Origin: Nocardia sp. CDC159
Lineage (GTDB): Bacteria; Actinomycetota; Actinomycetes; Mycobacteriales; Mycobacteriaceae
Assembly: GCF_023740735.1 (NCBI RefSeq)
Contig: NZ_JAMRXH010000007.1
Span: forward strand, 307,666-371,665
Length of the DNA stretch: 64,000 bases
Reading direction: 5' to 3'
The translations under genes were made by a program, and so were the position numbers. Below are positions 1 through 7,803 of the stretch, piece after piece (position 1 is the stretch's first letter; each line of letters starts with the position of its first letter). Below the pieces are notes generated by a model. The model worked only from the letters and a program-made list of their open reading frames with translations. It did no database searches and was not told where the DNA came from.

Positions 1-1
1 G

Positions 2-577
2 CTGCTGGAGAAGCGCTACCGCGGATTGCGCTCGCCGCACAAGCTGAAGCTGGCGGTGTCGGGCTGCGCCCGCGAATGCGCCGAGGCGCGCGGTAAGGAT
101 GTCGGCGTCATCGCCACCGAGAACGGCTGGAACCTCTACGTCGGCGGCAATGGCGGTCTCACGCCCAAGCACGCGGTGCTGCTGGCCGGTGATCTCGACG
201 ACGAGACGCTGATCAAGTACATCGACCGGTATCTGATGTTCTACATCCGCACCGCCGACCGGCTGCAGCGCACCGCGCCCTGGCAGGAGTCGCTCGAGGG
301 CGGCATCGACTATCTGCGCCAGGTCGTCTGCGAGGACTCCCTCGGCATCGCCGCCGAACTGGAGGCGGCCATGGCCCGGCATGTGGCGGGCTACCGGGAC
401 GAGTGGGCCGCCGTGCTCGAGGATCCGGCGAAGCTGTCGCGGTTCGTCTCCTTCGTCAACGCGCCCGAGCAGGCCGATCCGACCATCGCCTTCGACGACA
501 GCGGGGAGCGGAAGGTGCCGGTGCTGCTGGGCATGCCCGAGATGCCCGTCACAGCGGCCGCCACGGACGGGAAATAG
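2..577 (+). CDS. nirB: Nitrite reductase [NAD(P)H] large subunit, C-terminal part
   Basis: The gene enters from the left edge of the window, so only about 191 C-terminal residues are visible. They hold the second half of the siroheme/4Fe-4S nitrite reductase signature (SGCARECAEARGKDVG, a C-x3-C cysteine pair) and the ENGWNLYVGGNGG segment typical of NirB. The enzyme reduces nitrite to ammonium in the cytoplasm with NAD(P)H, using FAD, an Fe-S cluster and siroheme. nirD follows 66 bases downstream and two tetrapyrrole genes follow that, which fits a nitrite-assimilation operon that also supplies siroheme. The N-terminal FAD and NAD domains are off the window. Confidence 0.93.
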   Translation: MLEKRYRGLRSPHKLKLAVSGCARECAEARGKDVGVIATENGWNLYVGGNGGLTPKHAVLLAGDLDDETLIKYIDRYLMFYIRTADRLQRTAPWQESLEGGIDYLRQVVCEDSLGIAAELEAAMARHVAGYRDEWAAVLEDPAKLSRFVSFVNAPEQADPTIAFDDSGERKVPVLLGMPEMPVTAAATDGK

Positions 578-643
578 CCGCGTAATCGCGACGAAACAGG
601 ACGCCGGTACCAATAGGTAGGGGCGTTCGGAGGAGAGTTACCG

Positions 644-1042
644 ATGACCGTGATCGATACACCGGGCACTGCCCAGGTCACCAGCACCGAGTGGACCTCG
701 GCCTGTCGGCTCGACTATCTCATTCCCGGCCGCGGCGTCGCGGTGTTGCTGAAGGACGGCCGCCAGGCGGCGCTGTTCCTGCTGCCGGACGGCACGCTCT
801 ACGCGGTCGGCAATATCGATCCGTTCGGGCGCGCGGCGGTCATGTCGCGGGGCATCGTCGGCGATCGAGGCGGTGAGCCCGTGGTGGCCTCGCCGCTGCT
901 GAAGCAGGCGTTCTCGCTCATCGACGGGCGCTGCCTGGACGATCCGGCGGTGGCGCTGCCGGTGCACGCGGTCCGGGTCGTCGACGGACTGGTCGCGGTC
1001 TCCAACGAGCCGGTGGCCGGCAGCGGCGGTGACACCGCATGA
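644..1042 (+). CDS. nirD: Nitrite reductase small subunit NirD
   Basis: This is a 132-residue Rieske-fold protein of the NirD family, which lacks the Rieske Cys/His ligands of true ferredoxins; none are seen here. Sequence such as GVAVLLKDGRQAALFLLPDGTLYAVGNIDPFGRAAVMSRGI matches the family pattern. It partners NirB in NAD(P)H-dependent nitrite reduction. A GGAGGAG ribosome binding site lies 8-14 bases before the ATG. Its stop codon overlaps the next ATG (ATGA), so translation is probably coupled to the uroporphyrinogen synthase gene. Confidence 0.93.
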   Translation: MTVIDTPGTAQVTSTEWTSACRLDYLIPGRGVAVLLKDGRQAALFLLPDGTLYAVGNIDPFGRAAVMSRGIVGDRGGEPVVASPLLKQAFSLIDGRCLDDPAVALPVHAVRVVDGLVAVSNEPVAGSGGDTA

Positions 1043-2265
1043 CCGTGAGCGCCACCCCGCAGCCCGACTGTCTCGAGGGCTTCACCATCGGCATCACCGC
1101 CGCCCGGCGCGCCGACGAACTCGCCACCCTGCTGACCCGGCGCGGTGCGACCATCGTGTCCGCCCCGGCGATCCGCATCATCCCGCTGGCCGATGACAAC
1201 GAATTGGAGCGAGTCACCAGGCAATTGGTGGCCACGCCGCCGCGGATCACGGTGGCCACCACCGGCATCGGCTTCCGCGGCTGGATGGAGGCGGCCGAGG
1301 GCTGGGGCCTGGCCGAACAGCTGCGCGCCACGCTGGGTGCGACCCGGCTGCTGGCCCGCGGCCCGAAGGCCAAGGGCGCCATCCGCGCCGCCGAACTGCG
1401 CGAGGAGTGGTCGCCCGCCTCGGAGTCCTCGGCGGAGGTGCTCGACCATCTGCTCGCCGAGGGCGTGGAGGGCGTGCGCATCGCGGTGCAGTTGCACGGC
1501 GCGACCACCGAATGGGAGCCGGTGCCGGACTTCTGCGAGGTATTGCGCTGTGCCGGAGCCGATGTCGTGCCGGTGCCGGTGTATCGCTGGACGCCGCCGG
1601 AGGATCAGGTGCCGATGGATCGACTGATCGAGTCGATCGTCACCGCGGCGCTGGACTGCGTCACCTTCACCAGCGCCCCCGCCGTGGCCTCGATGCTCAT
1701 GCGCGCCAAGGAAACCGGGCTGCTGGAGGCGCTGCTGCACGCCTTCCGGACCCGGGTGCTGCCCGCCTGCGTCGGACCGATCACCGCCGCGCCGCTGGAG
1801 GAGCTCGGCGTGCCCACGACCCAGCCGGGCCGGGCGCGCCTGGGCGCGCTGGCGCGGCATGTGGCCGAGGAACTTCCCCGGCGCGCCAACCGAATTCACG
1901 CCGCGGGGCATGTGCTGAGTGTGCGCGGCGGATGCGTGGTGGTCGACGGCGAGGTGCGCCAGCTCGCGCCCGCGCCCATGGCGCTGATGCGGGCGCTGGC
2001 CCGCCAGCCCGGTCGCGTGGTCTCGCGCGAGGATCTGCTGGCCGCACTGCCCGGCGGCGGCGAGGACACACACGCGGTGGAGACCGGCATCGCCCGCCTG
2101 CGCGCGGGCCTGGGTACGCCCAAGGCCATTCAGACGGTGGTCAAGCGCGGTTATCGGCTGGCTCTGGATCCGGCCGAGTGCATCGACAACAATCCGCGTC
2201 CCCCGGTTGCCGGGTACGCCCCGTCGTTGCGCCCGCAGCGCCCCACCCCGCTGGCCGGGGTCTGA
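1039..2265 (+). CDS. Uroporphyrinogen-III synthase with C-terminal winged-helix DNA-binding domain
   Basis: The 408-residue protein has two parts. Residues 10-270 match the HemD fold (GFTIGITAARRADELATLLTRRGA, then TFTSAPAV and a GPITAAPLEELG segment). Residues 285-385 form an OmpR/PhoB-type winged helix (LAPAPMALMRALARQPGRVVSREDLL, ending VKRGYRL). The arrangement is that of M. tuberculosis Rv0260c. HemD closes hydroxymethylbilane to uroporphyrinogen III, the branch point to siroheme. The tail suggests the protein may also bind DNA, perhaps at its own operon; that role is inferred. It overlaps nirD by 4 bases. It may be an enzyme, a regulator, or both. Confidence 0.85.
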   Translation: MTVSATPQPDCLEGFTIGITAARRADELATLLTRRGATIVSAPAIRIIPLADDNELERVTRQLVATPPRITVATTGIGFRGWMEAAEGWGLAEQLRATLGATRLLARGPKAKGAIRAAELREEWSPASESSAEVLDHLLAEGVEGVRIAVQLHGATTEWEPVPDFCEVLRCAGADVVPVPVYRWTPPEDQVPMDRLIESIVTAALDCVTFTSAPAVASMLMRAKETGLLEALLHAFRTRVLPACVGPITAAPLEELGVPTTQPGRARLGALARHVAEELPRRANRIHAAGHVLSVRGGCVVVDGEVRQLAPAPMALMRALARQPGRVVSREDLLAALPGGGEDTHAVETGIARLRAGLGTPKAIQTVVKRGYRLALDPAECIDNNPRPPVAGYAPSLRPQRPTPLAGV

Positions 2266-2340
2266 TCTCGACCGTCCGAGCGAAAGCCGTTCGAGCGGTA
2301 CGACTTTCGCCATCGGCGAGCATTCTTTAGGAGGTGCGCG

Positions 2341-3048
2341 ATGACCGATCCCGCCCTGGTCCTGGTCGCCCACGGCACGAGAAGCCCACGCGGAGTGCAG
2401 ATGATCGCCCGCCTGGCCGAGGCGGTGGCCCGCGAACTCGGCTCGCACATCCCCGTGCGCACCGCCTTCGTCGACGTGCTCGGCCCCTCACCCGCCGAGG
2501 TGCTGCGCGACCTCGGCCCCACCCCCGCCGTCCTGGTCCCCGCCTTCCTGGCCTCGGGCTACCACGTCTACCAGGACGTCCCCCGCGAGGTTGCCGAAAG
2601 CGCCCACCCCGCGGTCACGGTGACCCCCGCCCTGGGCCCCGACCCCGCCCTGGCCCGCATCATGCACATCCGCCTCCGGGCCGCCGGTTGGCGCCCCGGC
2701 GACACGGTCGTCTTCGCCGCCGCGGGCTCCTCCGACGCCCGCGCCCGCCAAGACGTCCACCGCGCCGCCGCCCTCCTGTCCCACCGCCTCGACACCCTTG
2801 TCCACACCGCCTACATCGCCACCGGCACCCCGCGAGTTCCCGAGGTGGTCGCCCACCTCCGCGCCTCCGGCGCTCCCCGAATCTTCCTCGCCCCCTACCT
2901 CCTCGCTCACGGCCTGTTCCACCAGCGCCTCCACGAATGCTCCGCCGACGGCACCGCCGACCCCATCGGCACCCACCCCGCGGTAGTCCGCCTCCTGGCC
3001 ACCCGCTACCGCACCGCGGCCCACGCCCTGACCACCACCCCAGCCTGA
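2341..3048 (+). CDS. Sirohydrochlorin chelatase (CbiX/SirB family)
   Basis: The 235-residue protein starts at an ATG with a strong AGGAGGTG site 5 bases upstream. It opens with VLVAHGTRSPRG, whose His is a catalytic ligand in CbiX/SirB, and has a second tandem half with the LAPYLLAHGLFHQRL motif. It should insert Fe2+ (or Co2+) into sirohydrochlorin, and next to nirBD the likely product is siroheme for NirB. Third codon positions are almost all C, so the antisense strand is G-rich and carries long shadow frames; this is unlike the mixed G/C wobble of its neighbours. The homologue in M. tuberculosis is Rv0259c. Confidence 0.88.
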   Translation: MTDPALVLVAHGTRSPRGVQMIARLAEAVARELGSHIPVRTAFVDVLGPSPAEVLRDLGPTPAVLVPAFLASGYHVYQDVPREVAESAHPAVTVTPALGPDPALARIMHIRLRAAGWRPGDTVVFAAAGSSDARARQDVHRAAALLSHRLDTLVHTAYIATGTPRVPEVVAHLRASGAPRIFLAPYLLAHGLFHQRLHECSADGTADPIGTHPAVVRLLATRYRTAAHALTTTPA

Positions 3049-3248
3049 CCCATCCCCGGGCCGCAGCCCCACCCGCGCCCACGTTCCGCCTCATACCCGC
3101 GCCATGCCGCCCGCCGAACAACTGCGCCCCGGCCTGACCCGATTCGGAGTCGCCGCTCTCGTTCCCTGGGGGGTGACTGTGACAACATTGGCGCATTTCG
3201 GGGCGCTCGAGGGGACGAAAATGATCCAATCTTGTAACATCATGGCGC

Positions 3249-3641
3249 GTGAGTGAGCGCATGGAGCGGTTCCTGGAGTGGCGGAACCGGGTGGCCGATG
3301 GGGACAGTGAGCGGGCCATCGCGGCGCGGATGGGGATCGGGAACAATCGGGTGGGGCGGCATCTGCGGGAGAGCGATCCGCCGGTGGCGGAGACGGTGAT
3401 CGAATTCGCGCGGGCCTACGGGGTCAATCCGGTGGATGGGCTGGTGGCGGCGGGGCTGGTGAGTCAGGAGGAGGCGTTGCGGGCGGCGGCCAGTGAGCCG
3501 TTGCGGTCGGCGTCGACGCTGCAGTTGCTCGAGGAGCTGACCCGCCGGGAGCGCGAACATCTGCGGGAGACGGGGACGGAAGCCGAGGCCGGTAAGCGCC
3601 GTCGGCGCCGGGCCGGTATCGCGGAGGGGCTGCTGACCTGA
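3249..3641 (+). CDS. Small helix-turn-helix protein
   Basis: The 130-residue protein starts at a GTG (an in-frame ATG lies at 3261). Residues 18-45 (SERAIAARMGIGNNRVGRHL) read as a helix-turn-helix. They are followed by VAETVIEFARAYGVNPVDGLVAAGLVSQEEA, which resembles the tail of Cro/XRE-like regulators in actinobacterial accessory regions. The C-terminus is basic (GKRRRRRAG). It is probably cytoplasmic and DNA-binding. Its targets are unknown; the neighbouring esterase and membrane genes are candidates because their upstream regions share AT-rich motifs. I recognise no named family. Confidence 0.7.
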   Translation: MSERMERFLEWRNRVADGDSERAIAARMGIGNNRVGRHLRESDPPVAETVIEFARAYGVNPVDGLVAAGLVSQEEALRAAASEPLRSASTLQLLEELTRREREHLRETGTEAEAGKRRRRRAGIAEGLLT

Positions 3642-3651
3642 GGCGCGCGGG

Positions 3652-4665
3652 TCATCCGGGCAGGCCCAGCCCCCGTGCGAGCACCGGCCACGACCGCAGG
3701 AACGAATCGCGGAAGTAGCCCCAGGAATGCGTCCCGGCCCGGAAGTCGTAGGTGGCCGGAATGCCCAGCTCGTTCAGCCGTTCCCGCATCTGGTGCGTGC
3801 ACTGATCGGTCGCCACCTCGATGGCCCCGCCCACGACCACCTGATTGACCAGTCCCTCCGGCGCGGGCGTCATCAGAAACGGGCTGTCGGCCACGTCGTG
3901 CGGCCCCGGAACTCCGCTGCCCGTCGACAGATACAGCTCGGTACCGCGCAACCGATCGGCGTGGACATAGGGATCGTTGGCCGTCCACATCGGATCCCCC
4001 GGCGGCCCGTACATGTTCTCGGCATTGCCCCCGCCCACCTTCACCACGGTCCGCACCATTCGCGTCCCGGTCGGATCGCTGATCCGCGCGCATCCGCTGT
4101 AGGAGGCCACCGACCCGAACAACCCGGGCGCGGCGATCGCGAGCTGCAATACCGAGGTGGCCGACATCGACATGCCCGCGATGGCCCTGCGCCCGTCGGC
4201 GCGCAGCGCGGCGTCCATGACCGGCGGCAACTCCACGGTGAGGAAGGTGCGCCACTTCTGCACGCCCAGTACGGGATCCGGCGCGCGCCAATCGGTGTAG
4301 TAGCTCGACCGTCCGCCCACCGGCTGCACCACGTTCACCTCCTTACGGGCGAGGAAGTCCAGCACATCGGTCTGCTTGCGCCAGGTGGCGTCGTCCTCGC
4401 CGCCGCCCCCGCCGTTGAGCAGATACAGCGTGGGCCGCGGCGCCGAGACATCGGCCGGACGCAGCACATCGATATCGATGGCCCGGCCCATCGCGGGGGA
4501 GTAGACGCGGTATCGAACATTGCGATCGTCCAGCACGACCGTCTCGACGATGCGAGCACCCTCGGGCGTGGCCCGCACCGCGGTGGCGGTCGAGGCGAGG
4601 ACGACGGCCGCGAGCGCGGTCAGGCTCAGCAGCCGCGCGAGGGCGGCCGACGGTTTCCAGGTCAT
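3652..4665 (-). CDS. Secreted esterase/mycolyltransferase-like protein (antigen 85 fold)
   Basis: The 337-residue alpha/beta hydrolase belongs to the esterase D/antigen 85 family. The ATG at 4665 is chosen because an AAGGA site precedes it and the protein then begins with a clean Sec signal peptide (MTWKPSAALARLLSLTALAA, cleavage near VRA-TPEG); the frame is open 20 codons further up. The nucleophile elbow is AGMSMSATS and the catalytic His lies in AGTHSWGYFRDSF. Ag85 enzymes transfer mycolates onto trehalose and arabinogalactan in the cell envelope; whether this paralogue does so or acts as a simple esterase cannot be told from sequence. A second copy lies at 13901-14884. Confidence 0.88.
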   Translation of the reverse strand: MTWKPSAALARLLSLTALAAVVLASTATAVRATPEGARIVETVVLDDRNVRYRVYSPAMGRAIDIDVLRPADVSAPRPTLYLLNGGGGGEDDATWRKQTDVLDFLARKEVNVVQPVGGRSSYYTDWRAPDPVLGVQKWRTFLTVELPPVMDAALRADGRRAIAGMSMSATSVLQLAIAAPGLFGSVASYSGCARISDPTGTRMVRTVVKVGGGNAENMYGPPGDPMWTANDPYVHADRLRGTELYLSTGSGVPGPHDVADSPFLMTPAPEGLVNQVVVGGAIEVATDQCTHQMRERLNELGIPATYDFRAGTHSWGYFRDSFLRSWPVLARGLGLPG

Positions 4666-4914
4666 GATCTTGTTCCTTGAATAGCTGATGCAAACATGCA
4701 ACAACATATAGCAATTTTGCAGCAATGATCATGTCCCCCGAAGGCGGCCCAGCGGCGAGAGAGACCAAGATTCCAGGCCCTCTTCCTGCTACTTCCCGCC
4801 GAATCAGCCGAATTCGCGATCCGGTAATGTGTCGCAAGTGTCACAAATCCGGTTCAACCCTGAACGGCCTTGTGTCACCACCGGACGCACCGACACGACG
4901 GAGGGATTGCTTAC

Positions 4915-5658
4915 GTGAGCACGGGGCTGATCGCCTGTTTCGCGGCATGCGCGCTGGCGCTGGTGACGATCGTCCTGCGCGCGAGCAAATGGCGGCAGCG
5001 CCCGCAGTCGCGCCCCTTCACGGTCACGCTGACCCTGCTGGTCGTCGGCGTCGCCCTGCGCAATCCGGCGGTGCTGGCCGGTACCTGGCTGAACGGCAAC
5101 ACCGCCATCGACCTGCACCTGGCCAACGCCACCGACCTGCTGGGTGATCTGTGCTACGTCGCCGCGGGGTACTTCATCTGCACTCTGGTCGCGCGCGCCT
5201 GGGGGCTGGCGATGCCGATGCCCTGGCTGGCAGGGGTTTTCACGATCGGGGCGCTGGCGATGGTGGCGCTGTGGGTCGGCTCGGACGCGCCGACCACCCC
5301 CGCGGTCTACGTCGGCTATCTCGGCGGCCCCGCGCTCGCCTACTCCTATGTCGCGGCCTCGCTGATCCTGCTGTCCAATCTGGCCCTCGTCGCGACCGCG
5401 GCGATCGCGCAGTCGTCATGGCGGGTGCGCCTGGCGCTGCTGCCGCTGGCGCTGGGCGGGCTGCTCGGCGTGATCGAGGGGCTGCTGCGCATCGGCAGCC
5501 ATATCCGGCCCGAGCCGTGGGCGGAGCTGCGTGATCGAATCGGCTGGTACCCCTCGGTGGCGATGATCGTGCTGTATGCGGTGTCGGGGCTGATCGGCTA
5601 CTTCATGTACGCCAGCATCACTCGGGAGCGGCGGGCGGATCGCGTCGCTGCCGAGTAG
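4915..5658 (+). CDS. Multi-spanning membrane protein of unknown function
   Basis: The 247-residue protein has about seven hydrophobic segments, beginning STGLIACFAACALALVTIV and ending IVLYAVSGLIGYFMYASI, with a short basic C-terminus (TRERRADRVAAE). The GTG at 4915 gives an N-terminus that starts directly in the first membrane helix; the frame is open 15 more codons but that extension is polar. It resembles actinobacterial membrane proteins often found near small HTH regulators, as here (3249-3641), but I cannot name the family with certainty. The promoter region is shared with the divergent esterase. Confidence 0.72.
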   Translation: MSTGLIACFAACALALVTIVLRASKWRQRPQSRPFTVTLTLLVVGVALRNPAVLAGTWLNGNTAIDLHLANATDLLGDLCYVAAGYFICTLVARAWGLAMPMPWLAGVFTIGALAMVALWVGSDAPTTPAVYVGYLGGPALAYSYVAASLILLSNLALVATAAIAQSSWRVRLALLPLALGGLLGVIEGLLRIGSHIRPEPWAELRDRIGWYPSVAMIVLYAVSGLIGYFMYASITRERRADRVAAE

Positions 5659-5914
5659 CCGGATCCGATCGTTGCCGGTGAGCTGGGCCACGCGGACTTG
5701 GTGTCCCAGATGTGAAACACCTCTCTCTGTCGAGCGCGTTCGAGTGGACGGGCGACCGGATTGACCCCGCTGGCGGGCCTGTTTCACGCCGTCGCTGTTG
5801 CAGTTTTCAATCATCATGATGCAAATACGGTTTGCAAATTCTGATGCAGCGCTGCAATAGTCGTTCCCGTAATTGCAACACGGCCCGCAGGGGTCGCATC
5901 CGAAGGAGAACATT

Positions 5915-6046
5915 GTGAGTACTGCCGCCGTCCTCGGTATCGGAGCCATCGTCACCGCCGTTGGCGCGGTCCTGGACTTCGTCACCCTGCCCCTGCTCGG
6001 CCTGTCGGTCGGCTCGGCGCTCGGCTCGCTGGCGCTGCTGGGCTGA
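5915..6046 (+). CDS. 43-residue hydrophobic small protein
   Basis: This small ORF starts at a GTG with an AAGGAGA site 8-14 bases upstream and encodes MSTAAVLGIG, then a single hydrophobic stretch rich in Val, Leu, Gly and Ser, ending at a TGA. It has typical GC-rich wobble bases. Its upstream 120 bases are unusually AT-rich with several TGCAAA/TTGCA elements, and a perfect 15-bp hairpin starts 14 bases after the stop. This looks like a discrete, probably strongly transcribed mini-gene for a membrane-associated peptide. Function unknown; a holin-like, toxin or signalling peptide are all possible. Confidence 0.6.
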   Translation: MSTAAVLGIGAIVTAVGAVLDFVTLPLLGLSVGSALGSLALLG

Positions 6047-6054
6047 CCGGCGTG

Positions 6055-6111
6055 CGCACGGGTCCGCGGGGGTCGTCCCACCTCTCCGGGCGACCCCCGC
6101 GGACCGGTGCG
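6055..6111 (+). terminator. Strong GC hairpin after the 43-aa ORF
   Basis: A perfect 15-bp stem pairs 6061-6075 with 6091-6105 around a 15-base loop. It can be extended by five more pairs (6055-6059 with 6107-6111) across one mismatch. No U-run follows, as is common for actinobacterial terminators. It separates the small ORF from the sigma factor gene. The upstream-most GTG of the sigma factor frame (6107) lies inside the stem, which argues for a later start of that gene. Confidence 0.7.
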
Positions 6112-6154
6112 AAAGCCGTTGCGTAATCGGACAATTGTGACTCGACTTCGACGC

Positions 6155-6805
6155 ATGGATGGCTCGCGGAGCACCGATGCCGTACTGCCGGTATCGGTGC
6201 GGGTGGAGCTGGAGACCCAGGTCGATCGCGCCGTCGCGGGCGACCGCTCGGCGGTGAGCCGGGTGCTGGAGATCGTGCGCCCGTGGGTGCTGCGGTACTG
6301 CCGCGCGCGAGTGGGCGCCGGTGAGACCGCGCGATTGTCGGCCGACGATGTGGCCCAGGAGGTGTGCATCGCCGTCGCCGAGGCGCTGCCCCGTTATCGG
6401 CAGGAGGGCAAGCCGTTCATGGCCTTCGTCTACCGTGTCGCCGCGCACAAACTGGGTGACGCCTTCCGCGCCCTGCGCCGCAACCGGTCGATTCCGGCCG
6501 CGTCCGTACCCGATTCGATCGATACCGCCAGCGGCCCCGAGGCGCGGGCCCTCGACCGCGAGGCCGCCGAACGCATGCGCGCCCTGATCGAAACGCTGCC
6601 GCCCACCCAGCGTCACATCGTCTACCTGCGCGTCGTCGCCGGACTGTCCGCCGACGAGGTCGCCGCCCGGCTCGGCACCTCCCCGGGCGCGGTCCGCACC
6701 GCCCAGCACCGCGCGCTGTCGCGGCTGCGCGCGGAACTGTCCCCGCGCGGCCATTGTCGTCGACCCGAAACGAGAGAACCGATTCGAGCACGTCATGAGA
6801 TCTGA
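6155..6805 (+). CDS. SigD-like ECF RNA polymerase sigma factor
   Basis: The 216-residue protein has region 2 (LSADDVAQEVCIAVAEALPRY, then FMAFVYRVAAHKLGDAFRA) and region 4 (LPPTQRHIVYLRVVAGLSADEVAARLG followed by AVRTAQHRALSRLRAEL), matching mycobacterial SigD and Streptomyces ShbA. No anti-sigma factor gene is adjacent. The ATG at 6155 is preferred, with GTG at 6137 or 6107 as alternatives; none has a good ribosome binding site. The 3' end overlaps the next gene by 11 bases, so the sigma factor and the secreted repeat protein are probably co-expressed. SigD in mycobacteria acts in stationary phase; the regulon here is unknown. Confidence 0.88.
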   Translation: MDGSRSTDAVLPVSVRVELETQVDRAVAGDRSAVSRVLEIVRPWVLRYCRARVGAGETARLSADDVAQEVCIAVAEALPRYRQEGKPFMAFVYRVAAHKLGDAFRALRRNRSIPAASVPDSIDTASGPEARALDREAAERMRALIETLPPTQRHIVYLRVVAGLSADEVAARLGTSPGAVRTAQHRALSRLRAELSPRGHCRRPETREPIRARHEI

Positions 6806-7646
6806 CACCGTCTTCCCGGCGAAGCGAACGGCCCTGGCGGCCGCCCTCGCCGTAACCATCGCGACCGGTTCGGCCGGACTCGTCGCCGCTCCGGCCATCG
6901 CCGATCCCAATACTCACTCCGAAAGTGCCACGCGCACAGCCGAATCCGAATCAACGAGCGCCGAGCCGACACCGCCGCCCAGGCCCGAACCGCCGACCGC
7001 ACCCGAGCCGCCGCCCGACCGCCAATCGCCGACGCTGATCGTGGTCCCCCCGCCCGCCGCCGAGCGCCCGACCGACGACAGCGGTCGCGGCGACTCGAAT
7101 CGCTTCGATCGCAACGGATTCGACCGCGACGGCTACGACCGCTGGGGCTACGACCGCCAGGGCTACGATCGGCAGGGCTTCAACCGCCAGGGTTTCGATC
7201 GCGCCGGTTTCGACCGCGCCGGACTCGATCGCTGGGGCAACGACCGGCGCGGATACCGGTCCAACAATGCCAACCGCGACGGTTTCGACCGCGACGGATT
7301 CGATCGCTGGGGTTACGACCGAGGCGGTTTCGATCGCGCGGGCCGCGACCGGTTCGGCTACGACCGCCAAGGCTACAACCGGCAGGGTTATGACCGGTTC
7401 GGTTACGACCGAGCGGGTTACGACCGCTGGGGATACAACCGCCACGGGCTCGACCGCTGGGGCAACCCGCGCCCACCGGGCGCACCCCGCCCCGCACCCG
7501 CCCCGTCTCCGCAGCGCCCGCTGCCCGAACCGGTCGACCGCTTCCTTCGCACGCTGCCGCCACCGGTCGAACAGGCGGTGCGCTCGCCGGTGCAGTCCGC
7601 CTTCGACGCGCTGCCCTGGCTGCACGACGTGCCGTGGCCCCGATAG
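6795..7646 (+). CDS. Secreted protein with about 22 G-[FY]-[DN]-R-x pentapeptide repeats
   Basis: The 283-residue protein begins with a Sec signal peptide (cleavage near APAIA-DPNT, residue 36). A Pro/Glu-rich segment (57-90) follows. Residues 103-224 consist of five-residue units such as GYDRW, GYDRQ, GFNRQ, GFDRA and GLDRW, broken once by GYRSNNANRD (153-162). Residues 225-245 are a Pro-rich linker, and the C-terminus ends in an amphipathic piece (FLRTLPPPVEQAVRSPVQSAF). The repeats alternate aromatic, acidic, basic and small residues, so they may bind glycan, ions or another repeat. It overlaps the sigma factor gene by 11 bases. I know no function for this repeat; it is not the beta-helical A(D/N)LXX pentapeptide family. 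Confidence 0.85.
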   Translation: MRSDTVFPAKRTALAAALAVTIATGSAGLVAAPAIADPNTHSESATRTAESESTSAEPTPPPRPEPPTAPEPPPDRQSPTLIVVPPPAAERPTDDSGRGDSNRFDRNGFDRDGYDRWGYDRQGYDRQGFNRQGFDRAGFDRAGLDRWGNDRRGYRSNNANRDGFDRDGFDRWGYDRGGFDRAGRDRFGYDRQGYNRQGYDRFGYDRAGYDRWGYNRHGLDRWGNPRPPGAPRPAPAPSPQRPLPEPVDRFLRTLPPPVEQAVRSPVQSAFDALPWLHDVPWPR

Positions 7647-7803
7647 CGGGTCGGGCCACGGTATGCCGTCGCGTTCGCGTTCCCGCCGGTCGGCCTCATC
7701 CCTCGCCCGACCGGCGCCCCGGGTCCCCACCCGGCGCGTGACGCGGCGGCGGCGACCGGATGCGCGGGGGCGTCGCCGCCCGGCCCCTCGCGCATCCGGA
7801 TCG

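Noticed and set aside
2266..2340. Hairpin between the HemD-like and cbiX-like genes
   Set aside because: GCGAAAG and CTTTCGC can pair over a long loop, but the stem is short and the two genes look like one operon.
799..2448. 549-aa antisense ORF across nirD, the HemD-like gene and cbiX
   Set aside because: Shadow of GC-rich coding sequence; His/Arg/Gly-rich translation with no family, while the sense genes are clear.
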